This document shows positions 1 through 8,992 of a stretch of 64,000 nucleotides of DNA, one piece after another. A model generated the notes under the pieces. The model was given only the letters and a program-made list of their open reading frames with translations. It had not been told where the DNA came from and did no database searches. Where the stretch lies: contig NZ_KB890738.1 of assembly GCF_000373245.1 (NCBI RefSeq), positions 656,824 through 720,823 of the forward strand, read 5' to 3'. Source of the stretch: Echinicola pacifica DSM 19836. Its GTDB lineage: Bacteria; Bacteroidota; Bacteroidia; Cytophagales; Cyclobacteriaceae. Both the position numbers and the translations under genes were made by a program. Position 1 is the first letter of the stretch. Each line of letters starts with the position of its first letter.

Positions 1-588
1 AAACATGTCTCTAATTCCCCTTTTACTATATAAATAATCCATAATGGACTCATCAGATAGATTATGACATTCTTTTAAACCTCCAATAATCGTCATAAGG
101 TAAGCTATATCAGGCTTAATATTAGGCTCATAAAGTGTAGAACTGGTAAAAGTAAAGATGGGCTCTCCTTCATAGTCACCTAAATATACTATAGTATTAT
201 ACCAACCACGATCTATAAAACACAGATATTTATCTGCCTTCACCTGGTCTAGATCGAGGATTATGGTATCCGGAATATTATTTTCCTGCTGTACCAATTC
301 CATAAATTGCGATCTGGTGATCCTATACTTTCTGGCCAGGGTTTTATCTTCAGTTTCAGTAGCCACATCGATAAAAGCAACACCACCATCATTCCATACA
401 CTTGCCTTTTTGGCAAAATATAATTCGTAAGGAAGCTCATGAGGCCTATTTCCGGTGGGCAAGGTTACGTCTTTACATCCGCTATAAGTCCTGGAGGATC
501 CAGCAGGCTTACCGCCTTGAATATAGCATAAAAAGCGTGATTCCAGAAGATTAGAGCCGTAGGAGGCATACCATACATAATCAGTCAT
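1..588 (-). CDS. Gamma-glutamylcyclotransferase-like protein (3' end outside window)
   Basis: An open frame runs from an ATG at 588 to the window edge, giving 196 residues with no stop, so the C-terminus is missing. The start reads MTDYVWYASYGSNLLESRF. The YGSNL motif close to the N-terminus is the hallmark of the gamma-glutamylcyclotransferase-like (GGCT/AIG2) fold, where it forms the substrate-binding loop. I see no further diagnostic motif, so the enzymatic activity is open; many GGCT-like bacterial proteins are uncharacterised. It lies 145 bp downstream of comF on the same strand and could be co-transcribed. The coding call is firm, the family call moderate. Confidence 0.72.
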   Translation of the reverse strand, partial: MTDYVWYASYGSNLLESRFLCYIQGGKPAGSSRTYSGCKDVTLPTGNRPHELPYELYFAKKASVWNDGGVAFIDVATETEDKTLARKYRITRSQFMELVQQENNIPDTIILDLDQVKADKYLCFIDRGWYNTIVYLGDYEGEPIFTFTSSTLYEPNIKPDIAYLMTIIGGLKECHNLSDESIMDYLYSKRGIRDMF

Positions 589-733
589 TCTTAATACTAA
601 GAAAAATATAGGCACTAGAAAAGAAATATGGGCAAAGAAATGTGGAATATGGGTATCAAAAGATGGTAATCAAGCTCAAAAAAACAAAACAAGGCCATTA
701 AACAGGGTAAAAATATAACACGAAATTTTTGCC

Positions 734-1426
734 TTATTTCCCTGCTGCAATCACTGCGAGATCCACCTGCTGGGTTTTGCTGGACAGGAGCACATTTGCA
801 CAGGCGGAAAGCGTAGCACCAGTGGTCATGACATCGTCCACCAGAAGCAGGTGTTTGCCTAAAACTTCAAAGCTTTGATTAATACCAAATACCCCTTCCA
901 CATTGGAAATTCTCTCCATGCGAGACTTTTTGGTTTGTGTACTGGTAAACTCTATCCTATCAAGGGCCTTCCATACGGGTACATTTAAGACCAGAGACAA
1001 GCCTTCAGCGAACATTTGGCTTTGGTTATACCCGCGTCTTTTTTCTTTAAGGGGATGCAAGGGAACGGGCACGATCCCATCCCAACGGATTTCGAAGCCA
1101 TCCTCCAGGAGTTTTTGGCCGTATAGACGGCCCAGCAAGCGACCAATTTCAGGTTTTTTTCTGTATTTGAGGGCATGTAATAATTTCTGGCTCATTCCTT
1201 TTTTGGAAAAGCGAAGAAAGGCCATGACATTGGTCGCCTGAGTCAAACCCATTATTTTTATGCTAAGGTCATTATTCTGTGGCCTCAGGTGATAATTGGT
1301 GGTTGGAAGTTGGTGTTCACAGATTCTACAAAGGCCTTTTTCGAAGTCAAAAAGGCTTCTTTTGCAGACCACGCAAGTTTGCGGAAAGAGCAGGGCCAAA
1401 AAATCATTGAAAAAAGTGAAACGCAT
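734..1426 (-). CDS. comF: ComF family phosphoribosyltransferase-like protein
   Basis: 230 residues, the normal length for ComF/GntX proteins. The N-terminus carries a four-cysteine zinc-binding pattern (C18, C21, C33, C36). Near residues 195-205 comes the phosphoribosyltransferase signature LLVDDVMTTGAT, and a conserved VPVPLHPLKEKRRGYNQS segment lies in the middle. ComF proteins are needed for uptake of single-stranded transforming DNA in competent bacteria and act in the cytoplasm beside the DNA-translocation machinery. In non-competent species the role is unclear. No other competence gene is visible here. Start chosen at the first ATG, just before the hydrophobic FFNDFLALLFP stretch typical of the family. 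Confidence 0.9.
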   Translation of the reverse strand: MRFTFFNDFLALLFPQTCVVCKRSLFDFEKGLCRICEHQLPTTNYHLRPQNNDLSIKIMGLTQATNVMAFLRFSKKGMSQKLLHALKYRKKPEIGRLLGRLYGQKLLEDGFEIRWDGIVPVPLHPLKEKRRGYNQSQMFAEGLSLVLNVPVWKALDRIEFTSTQTKKSRMERISNVEGVFGINQSFEVLGKHLLLVDDVMTTGATLSACANVLLSSKTQQVDLAVIAAGK

Positions 1427-1470
1427 AAGGAAAAAGGGTTGTTAGTTCTAATTGACAGGAAAATACCTGT

Positions 1471-1478
1471 TATATTTG
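1471..1478 (+). promoter_or_regulatory. Candidate Bacteroidota -7 box (TATATTTG)
   Basis: TATATTTG matches the Bacteroidota -7 consensus TAnnTTTG and lies 30 bp before the start at 1509. A TTG at 1452-1454 is 16 bp upstream, shorter than the usual 19-20 bp, so this is a plausible but imperfect promoter for the 1509-2220 pair. Confidence 0.4.
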
Positions 1479-1508
1479 CTATTTAGATAAAAACTATCCT
1501 ATAAGATA

Positions 1509-1865
1509 ATGAATTTAGTCAACGAATTCAATGAGTACCGTGCATCCATGAATGAGAAGATCCTCGGCGAGGATAATAAGGTGCTAAAGCGGATATTCAA
1601 CCTAGACACCAATGCATTTCAGGAAGGTGCCGTGGATGTCAGAAGTAAGGAGATGATAGGCCTCGCCTGCTCCATGGTTTTGCGATGTGACGATTGCATT
1701 CGCTACCATTTAGGGAAGTGTTTTGATGTGGGAATAACTAAAAAAGAGGTGTTTGAGGTATTCTCTATTGCCAATTTGGTAGGTGGTACCATAGTGATCC
1801 CACATTTACGGAGAGCTGTAGAGTATTGGGAAGCTTTAGAAAATCAGGAGAAAGACAATGCTTAA
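1509..1865 (+). CDS. Carboxymuconolactone decarboxylase / AhpD-like family protein
   Basis: 118 residues. The motif E48...C60-DD-C63-IRYH67 matches the CMD/AhpD family, in which the CxxC pair plus the nearby His and Glu form a thiol redox or proton-relay centre. Members serve as alkylhydroperoxidase partners or as decarboxylases of aromatic catabolism. With no aromatic-degradation genes nearby, a thiol-dependent antioxidant role is the more likely reading, but this is inference. The last 8 bp overlap the next gene, so the two are translationally coupled. Confidence 0.85.
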   Translation: MNLVNEFNEYRASMNEKILGEDNKVLKRIFNLDTNAFQEGAVDVRSKEMIGLACSMVLRCDDCIRYHLGKCFDVGITKKEVFEVFSIANLVGGTIVIPHLRRAVEYWEALENQEKDNA

Positions 1866-2220
1866 GAAAGAATATGATCTGGAAAAAAGGTGGGGAAAAC
1901 TCCTAATAGGTATAAAAGACCTGCTAGGAAAGAAACCTGCTGACCTTAATGGCGTTTTATTCATCATAGGTGTTCAGGAACTGGGCCAAGGCATGAAGAA
2001 TTTCAGCAAGGAGCAGAAACAGGACCTTATACATATTGCAGTATGTAAGGTTTTGAGTTTAGCGGGCTTCTACGAGTTAGACTTTATAGACCAGGATGGC
2101 TGGCCTCATTGGAAATTGATGAAGGAATTACCGCATTTTGGGCTGTTGGATCAAGAGAAATTGCTTAAAATCCAGGTATTAGAATACTTCGAAAAAGAAT
2201 TTGAAATAGACATTAAATAA
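1858..2220 (+). CDS. Conserved hypothetical protein, coupled to the AhpD-like gene
   Basis: 120 residues, no signal peptide or membrane segment, fairly acidic and helical in character. I do not recognise a named family. It starts inside the preceding AhpD-like gene (8 bp overlap), a sign of translational coupling and probably joint function. Notable features are an FSKEQKQDLIHIAVCKVLS stretch and a WPHW motif near the middle. A single Cys (in HIAVCKV) has no partner. Probably a cytoplasmic protein working with the CMD-family neighbour, but no reaction can be assigned. Confidence 0.75.
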   Translation: MLKKEYDLEKRWGKLLIGIKDLLGKKPADLNGVLFIIGVQELGQGMKNFSKEQKQDLIHIAVCKVLSLAGFYELDFIDQDGWPHWKLMKELPHFGLLDQEKLLKIQVLEYFEKEFEIDIK

Positions 2221-2300
2221 GGAATAATCTTCAAATAAGATTATAAAATATTTCTTTCCTATTAAAATTGTAAATAGGGAAAGCATAAAAAAAGTAAGTA

Positions 2301-3065
2301 ATGACTAAAATAGTATCCTATAATGTAAATGGAGTTCGTGCGGCGATGAAGAAAGGTTTTGCGGAATGGCTGGCTATTGAGAACCCTGATATCATTGGAT
2401 TGCAGGAGATCAAGGCCCAGGAATCCCAAATAGACCTGGCTCCATTACAAGATTTGGGATATCATTGTTACTGGTATCCTGCGGTAAAGAAGGGATATAG
2501 TGGGGTGGCGATCTTATCTAAAGTAAAGCCAAATCATATCACTTATGGAATGGAGTACCAAAAATACGACGATGAAGGCCGTATGATACGAGCAGATTAT
2601 GACAATTTCTCATTTATAAGCTCTTATTTCCCTTCAGGTACTACAGGGGGTATTCGTCAAGATTTCAAATATGCTTTCTTAGATGATGTCTTCGGATACA
2701 GTCAGGATTTAGTAAAATCGACTCCCAACCTTATTTTGAGTGGGGATTATAATATATGTCATAAGGCAATAGACATTCACAATCCTATATCCAATAAAAA
2801 CACCTCTGGATTTCTTCCTGAGGAAAGGGCATGGATGGACAAATTCACCAATGCGGGTTTTGATGACAGTTTCAGGATATATAACCCTAATCCGGACCAA
2901 TATACCTGGTGGAGTTATAGGGCAAATTCGCGTGCCAATAATAAGGGTTGGCGAATAGACTATCATATGACCAGTAATTCAATGAAGGAAAGGGTAAAAG
3001 CGGCGGGAATATTACCCACGGCAGTACATTCGGATCATTGTCCAATAGTATTAGAAATAGAATAG
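2301..3065 (+). CDS. xth: Exodeoxyribonuclease III (AP endonuclease)
   Basis: 254 residues, typical for ExoIII/APE1 family enzymes of base-excision repair, which cut the DNA backbone at abasic sites and trim 3' ends in the cytoplasm. The Mg-binding glutamate motif LQEIKAQ lies near residue 35, GDYNICHKAIDI (Asp/Asn of the catalytic core) near 150, and the C-terminal SDHCPIVLE motif carries the catalytic Asp-His pair. The N-terminal KIVSYNVNGVRA is also standard. It stands 80 bp after the previous gene and 31 bp before the next, so it may be in a run of co-oriented genes continuing to 8663. Confidence 0.95.
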   Translation: MTKIVSYNVNGVRAAMKKGFAEWLAIENPDIIGLQEIKAQESQIDLAPLQDLGYHCYWYPAVKKGYSGVAILSKVKPNHITYGMEYQKYDDEGRMIRADYDNFSFISSYFPSGTTGGIRQDFKYAFLDDVFGYSQDLVKSTPNLILSGDYNICHKAIDIHNPISNKNTSGFLPEERAWMDKFTNAGFDDSFRIYNPNPDQYTWWSYRANSRANNKGWRIDYHMTSNSMKERVKAAGILPTAVHSDHCPIVLEIE

Positions 3066-3096
3066 TATAACTAACAACCACTAAACATATCACTTA

Positions 3097-3498
3097 ATGA
3101 AGTCCATCAAAATCTCGATTCCATCCTTGATTGAAAACATTAAGATCATTGAAAGTTTCATTGATAATGCAAAGGAAAAATTTCAGATCAATGATGATAT
3201 TTATGGAAACATCATGATATCGGTCACCGAATGTGTGAGTAATGCCATTATTCATGGTAACCGCAACGATGCAAACAAGTCGGTACAGCTGGAGGTAAAT
3301 TTCCTGGAGGATCAATTACAGTTCACAATTGAGGACGAGGGTAAGGGTTTTGACTATGAAAACCTTAACGATCCCACATCCCCAGAGAATATCGAAAATC
3401 CAGGTGGGCGAGGAGTATTCATCATGAAGCACCTAAGTGATGAGGTCAATTATGAGAATGAGGGTAGAAAAACCATTTTAACCTTCTATATGAATTAA
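3097..3498 (+). CDS. Anti-sigma-factor-type serine kinase / GHKL ATPase (RsbW/SpoIIAB-like)
   Basis: 133 residues made only of a GHKL ATP-binding domain. The N box is ECVSNAIIHGNRND (around residues 48-60), the G1 box DEGKGFDYENL and the G2 box GGRGVFIMKHL. This is the layout of HATPase_c_2 proteins such as RsbW, which bind a sigma factor or phosphorylate an anti-sigma antagonist. No STAS-domain antagonist or sigma factor is in the window, so its partner is unknown. It sits 1 bp before ybeY, an association often seen in Bacteroidota (from memory, not checked here). Confidence 0.88.
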   Translation: MKSIKISIPSLIENIKIIESFIDNAKEKFQINDDIYGNIMISVTECVSNAIIHGNRNDANKSVQLEVNFLEDQLQFTIEDEGKGFDYENLNDPTSPENIENPGGRGVFIMKHLSDEVNYENEGRKTILTFYMN

Positions 3499-3499
3499 T

Positions 3500-3937
3500 A
3501 TGGCGGTTAATTTCTTCACAGAGGACACCAAATTCGATTTAAAGCAAAAGCGATTGATAAAAAAATGGTTAAAAGACCTTGCTACAAAAGAAGGATTTAC
3601 CATTTCGGAATTAAACTATATCTTCTGCTCAGACGAATACCTTCATACCATCAATTTAGAATACTTAAACCACGACACTTATACGGACATTATTACTTTT
3701 GACAATTCGGAAGCATTAGAGGAGATAGAAGGGGATATATTTATCAGTATAGATAGAGTAAAAGAGAATGCGACAACCGAAAAACAATCATTTCAATTGG
3801 AAACAATTAGGGTTTTGAGTCATGGACTGCTTCATTTATGCGGATATAAGGACAAAACCAAAGAAGAAGCTAAGGTAATGAGAAATAAAGAAGATGAATC
3901 AATCCAATTGTTTCAAGACTTAGAGAGCAGTAAATAA
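3500..3937 (+). CDS. ybeY: rRNA maturation RNase YbeY
   Basis: 145 residues. YbeY is a zinc-dependent single-strand endoribonuclease for 16S rRNA 3' maturation and ribosome quality control. The signature SHGLLHLCGYKDKT gives H108 and H112, two of the three usual zinc ligands. The third, His in the E. coli HGxLHLxGYDH motif, is Asp here (D118), with a downstream MRNKED. I believe this variant is normal in Bacteroidota, so the protein is probably active. The gene ends 231 bp before mnmG, the space being filled by parS-like sites. Confidence 0.93.
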   Translation: MAVNFFTEDTKFDLKQKRLIKKWLKDLATKEGFTISELNYIFCSDEYLHTINLEYLNHDTYTDIITFDNSEALEEIEGDIFISIDRVKENATTEKQSFQLETIRVLSHGLLHLCGYKDKTKEEAKVMRNKEDESIQLFQDLESSK

Positions 3938-3938
3938 A

Positions 3939-4147
3939 TGTTCCACGTGAAACAGTATAAGTTCGGAACACAGCTGTTCCACGTGAAACATAAAGGAGAC
4001 TTGAAATAACACACAATACTGCTAGAGATTTAACAACATGTTCCACGTGGAACACTGATTAATAATTAATCAAAAAAGTTTCACGTGAAACACTTAATAA
4101 TATAAATACCGAATAAAAGATTAAATCAAACTGTTTCACGTGGAACA
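3939..4147. promoter_or_regulatory. parS: Cluster of five parS-like ParB-binding sites
   Basis: Five 16-bp near-palindromes match the chromosomal parS consensus TGTTTCACGTGAAACA. They lie at 3939-3954 (TGTTCCACGTGAAACA), 3975-3990 (the same), 4039-4054 (TGTTCCACGTGGAACA, a perfect palindrome), 4077-4092 (AGTTTCACGTGAAACA) and 4132-4147 (TGTTTCACGTGGAACA). All share the CACGTG core. Spacings of 36, 64, 38 and 55 bp are irregular, as in natural parS clusters. ParB loads on such sites near the origin and drives chromosome segregation with ParA. parA and parB are not in this window. Confidence 0.88.
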
Positions 4148-4168
4148 GTAATAAGAAAAGGAGAAGAC

Positions 4169-6034
4169 ATGTTTCAGGAATATGATGTAATAGTAGTAGG
4201 GGCGGGCCATGCAGGCTGTGAAGCAGCCCACGCTGCTGCAAAAATGGGGAGTTCGGTGCTTTTATGCACAATGAATATGAATACTATTGCTCAAATGTCA
4301 TGCAATCCAGCTATAGGAGGGGTAGCAAAAGGCCAAATAGTACGAGAAATAGATGCGCTAGGCGGAATGACAGGCATTATTTCAGATAAATCCATGATCC
4401 AGTTCCGGATGCTTAATAGATCCAAAGGTCCTGCAATGTGGTCTCCACGCTCCCAAAATGACCGCATGAGATTCGCTGAAGAGTGGAGATTAGCACTTGA
4501 AGGAACTCCAAAAGTAGATTTTTGGCAGGAAATGGTCACAGGACTACTCGTAAAAGACAAAAGAGTTATAGGTGTAAAAACAGGAATAGGGATAGAAATA
4601 AAAGCTAAATCGGTAGTCCTCACCAATGGCACTTTCCTAAATGGACTCATCCATATAGGTGAAAAGCAATTTGGAGGTGGCAGAACCGGTGAAGCAGCTG
4701 CCAAAGGAATTACGGAACAACTCGTAGAATTAGGCTTCGAAGCAGGGCGGATGAAAACCGGTACTCCTCCAAGAGTGGATGGAAGATCGCTGGACTATTC
4801 TAAAATGGAAGAACAATTTGGTGATGAAAACCCAGAAAAATTCTCCTATTCTGATGAAACCAGCACTCTAAAAAAACAACGATCCTGCTGGATTACCTAT
4901 ACAAATAAAGAGGTACACGAAACACTGGAAACTGGATTTGATAGATCTCCCATGTTTAATGGAAGAATCCAAGGATTAGGACCAAGGTATTGTCCTTCAA
5001 TAGAAGATAAAATCAATCGGTTTGCAGAAAGAGACCGACACCAAATATTCGTGGAGCCAGAAGGATGGAACACCGTAGAAATCTATGTTAATGGGTTTTC
5101 CACTTCATTACCCGAAGACGTTCAACAAAAGGCCATACAGAAAATAGCAGGATTTGAAAACTGTAAAATGTTCCGTCCAGGCTATGCCATAGAATATGAT
5201 TTCTTCCCACCAACACAATTAAAGCTTACTCTGGAAACACAGTTGGTCGATAACCTCTATTTTGCAGGGCAGATCAACGGTACCACAGGATACGAAGAAG
5301 CTGCATGCCAGGGCTTGGTGGCAGGTATAAACGCAGCTAGAAAAGTCCAGGAAAAAGAACCGTTCTTACTCAAAAGATCCGATGCCTATATAGGTGTATT
5401 AATCGATGATCTCATTAATAAAGGCACAGAGGAACCTTATAGGATGTTCACCTCTAGGGCTGAGTTTAGGCTATTGCTTAGACAAGATAACGCCGATATC
5501 AGATTGACACAGTTAGGACATGATATAGGACTGGCCTCTGATCAACGTCTGGAAAAGATGCTGGAGAAAAAGAATGAAACAGCTAAGCTAATCAATGATC
5601 TGAAGCAAAAGAAATTGGACCCGGAAACCATCAATACAGGATTGGAGGAACAAGGAACAGCAGCAATCAAAGAAAAGATTACCATCGAAAAGCTGCTAAA
5701 AAGGCCACAATTAGGTTTGGAAAATATAAAGACTTTGGATGCTGATATCAATACGTACTTATCAAAATATCCCAAAGAAGTACTTGAGCAGGCCGAAATA
5801 CAAGTAAAGTATAATAGCTATATTGAGAAAGAACAACAGATGGTCGAAAAGCTCATTAATATGGAAAACTATAAAATTCCAGATGCTTTTGACTATATAA
5901 AGATCCCAGCACTATCAGCTGAGGGGAAACAGAAATTACATAAAATCCGACCAGAAACCTTAGGTCAAGCATCCCGAATAAGTGGCGTGAGCCCAGCGGA
6001 TCTTTCTATCCTAACCGTATATTTAGGCAGATAA
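4169..6034 (+). CDS. mnmG: tRNA uridine-5-carboxymethylaminomethyl modification enzyme MnmG (GidA)
   Basis: 621 residues, full length for MnmG. The N-terminal FAD-binding motif VVGAGHAGCEAA gives GxGxxG at residues 11-16, and the family signatures GGVAKGQIVREIDALGG, GTFLNGLIHIG and NGTTGYEEAACQGL are all present. With MnmE it installs the cmnm5 group on wobble U34 of tRNAs. The C-terminal SRISGVSPADLSILTVYLGR is the MnmE-interacting helical region. mnmG is a classic neighbour of bacterial origins; here it follows the parS cluster by 21 bp. The ATG at 4169 is preceded by AAAAGGAG, a rare purine-rich Shine-Dalgarno-like stretch in this window. Confidence 0.97.
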   Translation: MFQEYDVIVVGAGHAGCEAAHAAAKMGSSVLLCTMNMNTIAQMSCNPAIGGVAKGQIVREIDALGGMTGIISDKSMIQFRMLNRSKGPAMWSPRSQNDRMRFAEEWRLALEGTPKVDFWQEMVTGLLVKDKRVIGVKTGIGIEIKAKSVVLTNGTFLNGLIHIGEKQFGGGRTGEAAAKGITEQLVELGFEAGRMKTGTPPRVDGRSLDYSKMEEQFGDENPEKFSYSDETSTLKKQRSCWITYTNKEVHETLETGFDRSPMFNGRIQGLGPRYCPSIEDKINRFAERDRHQIFVEPEGWNTVEIYVNGFSTSLPEDVQQKAIQKIAGFENCKMFRPGYAIEYDFFPPTQLKLTLETQLVDNLYFAGQINGTTGYEEAACQGLVAGINAARKVQEKEPFLLKRSDAYIGVLIDDLINKGTEEPYRMFTSRAEFRLLLRQDNADIRLTQLGHDIGLASDQRLEKMLEKKNETAKLINDLKQKKLDPETINTGLEEQGTAAIKEKITIEKLLKRPQLGLENIKTLDADINTYLSKYPKEVLEQAEIQVKYNSYIEKEQQMVEKLINMENYKIPDAFDYIKIPALSAEGKQKLHKIRPETLGQASRISGVSPADLSILTVYLGR

Positions 6035-6036
6035 AT

Positions 6037-6924
6037 ATGTATGAGAAACTAACCAAATGTCCACTTTGCCAAAGTGGACATTTTCGTAACCACCTAGTCG
6101 TAAAAGACCATAGTGTATCGCAGGAATCATTTATTATTTGCAAATGCGATGAGTGTAACTTTTTGTTTACTAACCCTCGACCTTCTGTGGATGAAATAGG
6201 GAAATATTATAAATCCCAGAACTATATCTCCCATACTAATAAAGCCAATAATATGGTGAATAGGGTTTATAAGCAAGTAAGGAAGATTACATTAAAACAA
6301 AAGCTAAATTGGGTCATAGGTTATACCAAGACTAAAGGGAAGCGTCTATTAGATTATGGCTGTGGTACTGGCCACTTCCCAGCTTACGCACAGTCCAAGG
6401 GCTGGGATACCGTGGGAATCGAGCCCAATGCAGACGCCGCCAAACTGGCTTCGCAGGATTTTGGTATTAAGGTCTATAATAATCTTGCAGCCATAGATAA
6501 AGAGAAGAAATTCGATGCCATCACCTTATTTCATGTATTGGAGCATATACATGAGCTAGATCATACGATACATCTCCTGCTAAGCAAACTCAAGAGCAGA
6601 GGTATATTATTATTGGCTGTGCCAAACCATGATTCACATGACGCTGCGGTATATAAAGAAAACTGGGCGGCCTATGATGTACCAAGGCATTTATACCACT
6701 TCAATCAGGAAAGTATGGCAAGACTGGCAGAGAAGTATAATATGAAGATAGTGGATACCAAACCCATGATATTTGACAGCTATTATGTGTCCTTATTATC
6801 AAGTGAGATAATTTATAATAAGAAAAATATAATTGAATCCATAAAAACAGGATATACCTCAAATAATTTAGCCAAAAAGGATAATAACTACTCCAGCCTA
6901 TTATTTATTTTGAAGAAAAAATAA
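6037..6924 (+). CDS. Class I SAM-dependent methyltransferase with N-terminal Cys-rich motif
   Basis: 295 residues. The N-terminus holds a likely zinc site (C8, C11, C35/C37/C40). The SAM-binding motif I is LDYGCGTGHF at 105-114, followed by an acidic motif II (VGIEPN) and FHVLEHIHE, a pattern of the methyltransferase type 11/12 group. The substrate is unknown; related proteins methylate small molecules, lipids or sugars. It starts 2 bp after mnmG, and its TAA stop overlaps the next ATG by 1 bp, so mnmG, this gene and the lipoprotein gene form a tight operon. Confidence 0.88.
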   Translation: MYEKLTKCPLCQSGHFRNHLVVKDHSVSQESFIICKCDECNFLFTNPRPSVDEIGKYYKSQNYISHTNKANNMVNRVYKQVRKITLKQKLNWVIGYTKTKGKRLLDYGCGTGHFPAYAQSKGWDTVGIEPNADAAKLASQDFGIKVYNNLAAIDKEKKFDAITLFHVLEHIHELDHTIHLLLSKLKSRGILLLAVPNHDSHDAAVYKENWAAYDVPRHLYHFNQESMARLAEKYNMKIVDTKPMIFDSYYVSLLSSEIIYNKKNIIESIKTGYTSNNLAKKDNNYSSLLFILKKK

Positions 6925-8663
6925 TGAAAAATAGCAATTATATATTTAGATCTATTATTGCATTAACCGCAATAATGCTTTGCTATGCATGTGCAAAGCA
7001 AAGCTCACCAATGGGAGGACCAAAGGACGAAGAAGCCCCAACATTATTATCCTCAAACCCCAAAGACCAAAGTCTAAATATAAAGCCCAAGGAAATCATA
7101 CTGACTTTTGACGAATACATCAAAACCGATAATCCTACCAGAAACATCCTTATTACCCCAAGTCTTCAAAAGGATAAAATGGAAATATTGGCGGTAAAAA
7201 ATGAACTGAGAATAAAGCTCAACCAAGAGCTGGAAGACAGCACCACCTATGTATTTAATTTCCAAAAGAGCATTCAGGATATATCTGAAAGTAATCCAGC
7301 GGAGAATCTTAAACTGGTATTTTCGACAGGAAATATGATTGATAGCTTGTCCTTCTCCGGTAAAGTGGAATATATAATGCCTCAGAAGAAGCCTGATATA
7401 GAGGATGTGATCGTGGGCTTATATAGGATAGAAGATGACACGATGGATGTGTTTACCGATCCACCGTATTACCTCACACAGACGGACACGGCGGGTCGAT
7501 TTGAGATCACGAATATCAAGGCTGGAACCTATCGTGGATATGCCTGGCACGATACCAATAATACTTCTAAAGCAGAGGATAAGAGCGAGGATTACGGGTT
7601 CATCGCCGACACCATCAGAATACATGAGAACGTAAGGGACGCCCATTTCAATATCTATAGAGGAAATCTGTCCGTCTTTAAGATTAACAGAAGCTCAGCA
7701 TCAGGAGGAAATTATGATATAGTCTTAAGTAAGATACCATCAAAATTCACCATCAATCAGGAAGGCATAGGCAGTGATTTAACGTATAGAATAAAGGATA
7801 AAAATATTCGTCTTTATCATGAAGTACTGCCAAATGACAGTATTCCTATAAGATTAAATGCCGTGGACTCGGTAGGGTTTAAGGTTGATACCACCTTATA
7901 TGCAAAGTTTGAAGAAAGCGAAAGGAAGCTGGAAAAGCTAGAGATTACCTTGGCGAAGGAAAAGGAATTCTTAGGGACTATCAAAACCCATATCACCTTC
8001 AATAAGCCACTTGCAAGCCTATCCTACGATTCCTTATTCATCCAGTATGATTCAGCTGCATATATTAATATAGGATCAGAAAACGTATATTTAGAAGACA
8101 GTATAGTTCGTAGCAAATTGTGGATAGAGGTCCCAGTCCAGGATAGTCTCAGCAACGCTACTTATCAGCTCTTCGCAGCAGATTCCACCTTCATGGATGT
8201 GGAAGGTCTATATAATGAAAAGGAGATAAAGACCAATTTTAAGAAGCTAAATGAGGAGAACTTAGCAGATGAGGTTAAAGGGAAAGTCCTTACTGAGCTC
8301 TCTCCATTGATCGTGCAGTTACGCTCAAAAGACGGCACAATAGTCAAGGAACAGTACCTAAATGAGGGCAATGAATATACCTTCAAGAAGATACCTGCTG
8401 GAGAATATCAAATCCAAGTGATAGCAGATCTTAATAATAATAAGAAATGGGATCCGGGAAACTACCTGGAAAGGCGACAGCCAGAACCAATATTCTATTA
8501 TTTCGATGCTGAAAAGAGGAGCAATTTGATCCTATTGAGAGGTAAATGGACCCTTCAAAACATCAATATTAACGAAAGACGAGCATCAGGCTTAGCAGTA
8601 CCTAAAATGGAGAATCAGCCTGAAATGCCAGCGGAGGCCGATACTGAAATACCAGAAATGTAG
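6924..8663 (+). CDS. Ig-like (Big_5) domain lipoprotein
   Basis: 579 residues. A hydrophobic signal (residues 8-22) ends at Cys23 in YACAKQSSPMGGPKD, typical of Bacteroidota lipoproteins of this class. Next comes a bacterial Ig-like Big_5 domain (EEAPTLLSSNPKDQSLNIKP...) over roughly residues 38-135. The rest looks like beta-sandwich repeats, and near 480-520 comes a DLNNNKKWDPGNYLERRQPEP motif seen at the C-terminus of this conserved family. It is presumably a surface or periplasmic lipoprotein; no enzyme motif is seen. It closes the mnmG operon and is followed by a strong terminator. Confidence 0.85.
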   Translation: MKNSNYIFRSIIALTAIMLCYACAKQSSPMGGPKDEEAPTLLSSNPKDQSLNIKPKEIILTFDEYIKTDNPTRNILITPSLQKDKMEILAVKNELRIKLNQELEDSTTYVFNFQKSIQDISESNPAENLKLVFSTGNMIDSLSFSGKVEYIMPQKKPDIEDVIVGLYRIEDDTMDVFTDPPYYLTQTDTAGRFEITNIKAGTYRGYAWHDTNNTSKAEDKSEDYGFIADTIRIHENVRDAHFNIYRGNLSVFKINRSSASGGNYDIVLSKIPSKFTINQEGIGSDLTYRIKDKNIRLYHEVLPNDSIPIRLNAVDSVGFKVDTTLYAKFEESERKLEKLEITLAKEKEFLGTIKTHITFNKPLASLSYDSLFIQYDSAAYINIGSENVYLEDSIVRSKLWIEVPVQDSLSNATYQLFAADSTFMDVEGLYNEKEIKTNFKKLNEENLADEVKGKVLTELSPLIVQLRSKDGTIVKEQYLNEGNEYTFKKIPAGEYQIQVIADLNNNKKWDPGNYLERRQPEPIFYYFDAEKRSNLILLRGKWTLQNININERRASGLAVPKMENQPEMPAEADTEIPEM

Positions 8664-8718
8664 ATAAGTGTTGGTATAGATGTGAATAAGTGTTTATATG
8701 GTATGGACAAAGTAGGAC

Positions 8719-8757
8719 TTATCCCGATGTACTAAGGCACATCGGGATAATTTTTTT
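8719..8757 (+). terminator. Rho-independent terminator of the mnmG operon
   Basis: A perfect 12-bp stem (TTATCCCGATGT at 8719-8730 pairs with ACATCGGGATAA at 8739-8750) with an 8-nt loop, followed by seven T residues. It lies 56 bp after the lipoprotein stop and insulates the following DnaA-box region from transcription. Confidence 0.9.
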
Positions 8758-8992
8758 ACCTCTGGGGATAAGCCCTCTTTTATACACGAGTATCCACATT
8801 CCTACACACAGAGAGTAGTGCACATCAAGAAAGTGATAAGCTTATGCACATAATCAGTCCAAATGAAAATAATCACTTACAGCCAGTAAGTTACAAGTGG
8901 ATAATATGTGGATTAAGGGTGAATAAAGCGTGGGAAAGCAAGACAAATAATGTGGGTAAAAATAAATAAAATACTTACCCACAAATCCACAC

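Noticed and set aside
3870-4055. Minus-strand frame of 61 codons reading through the parS cluster
   Set aside because: The repeated VSRGT/FHVEH peptides are just translated parS sites. The non-coding explanation accounts for the sequence fully.
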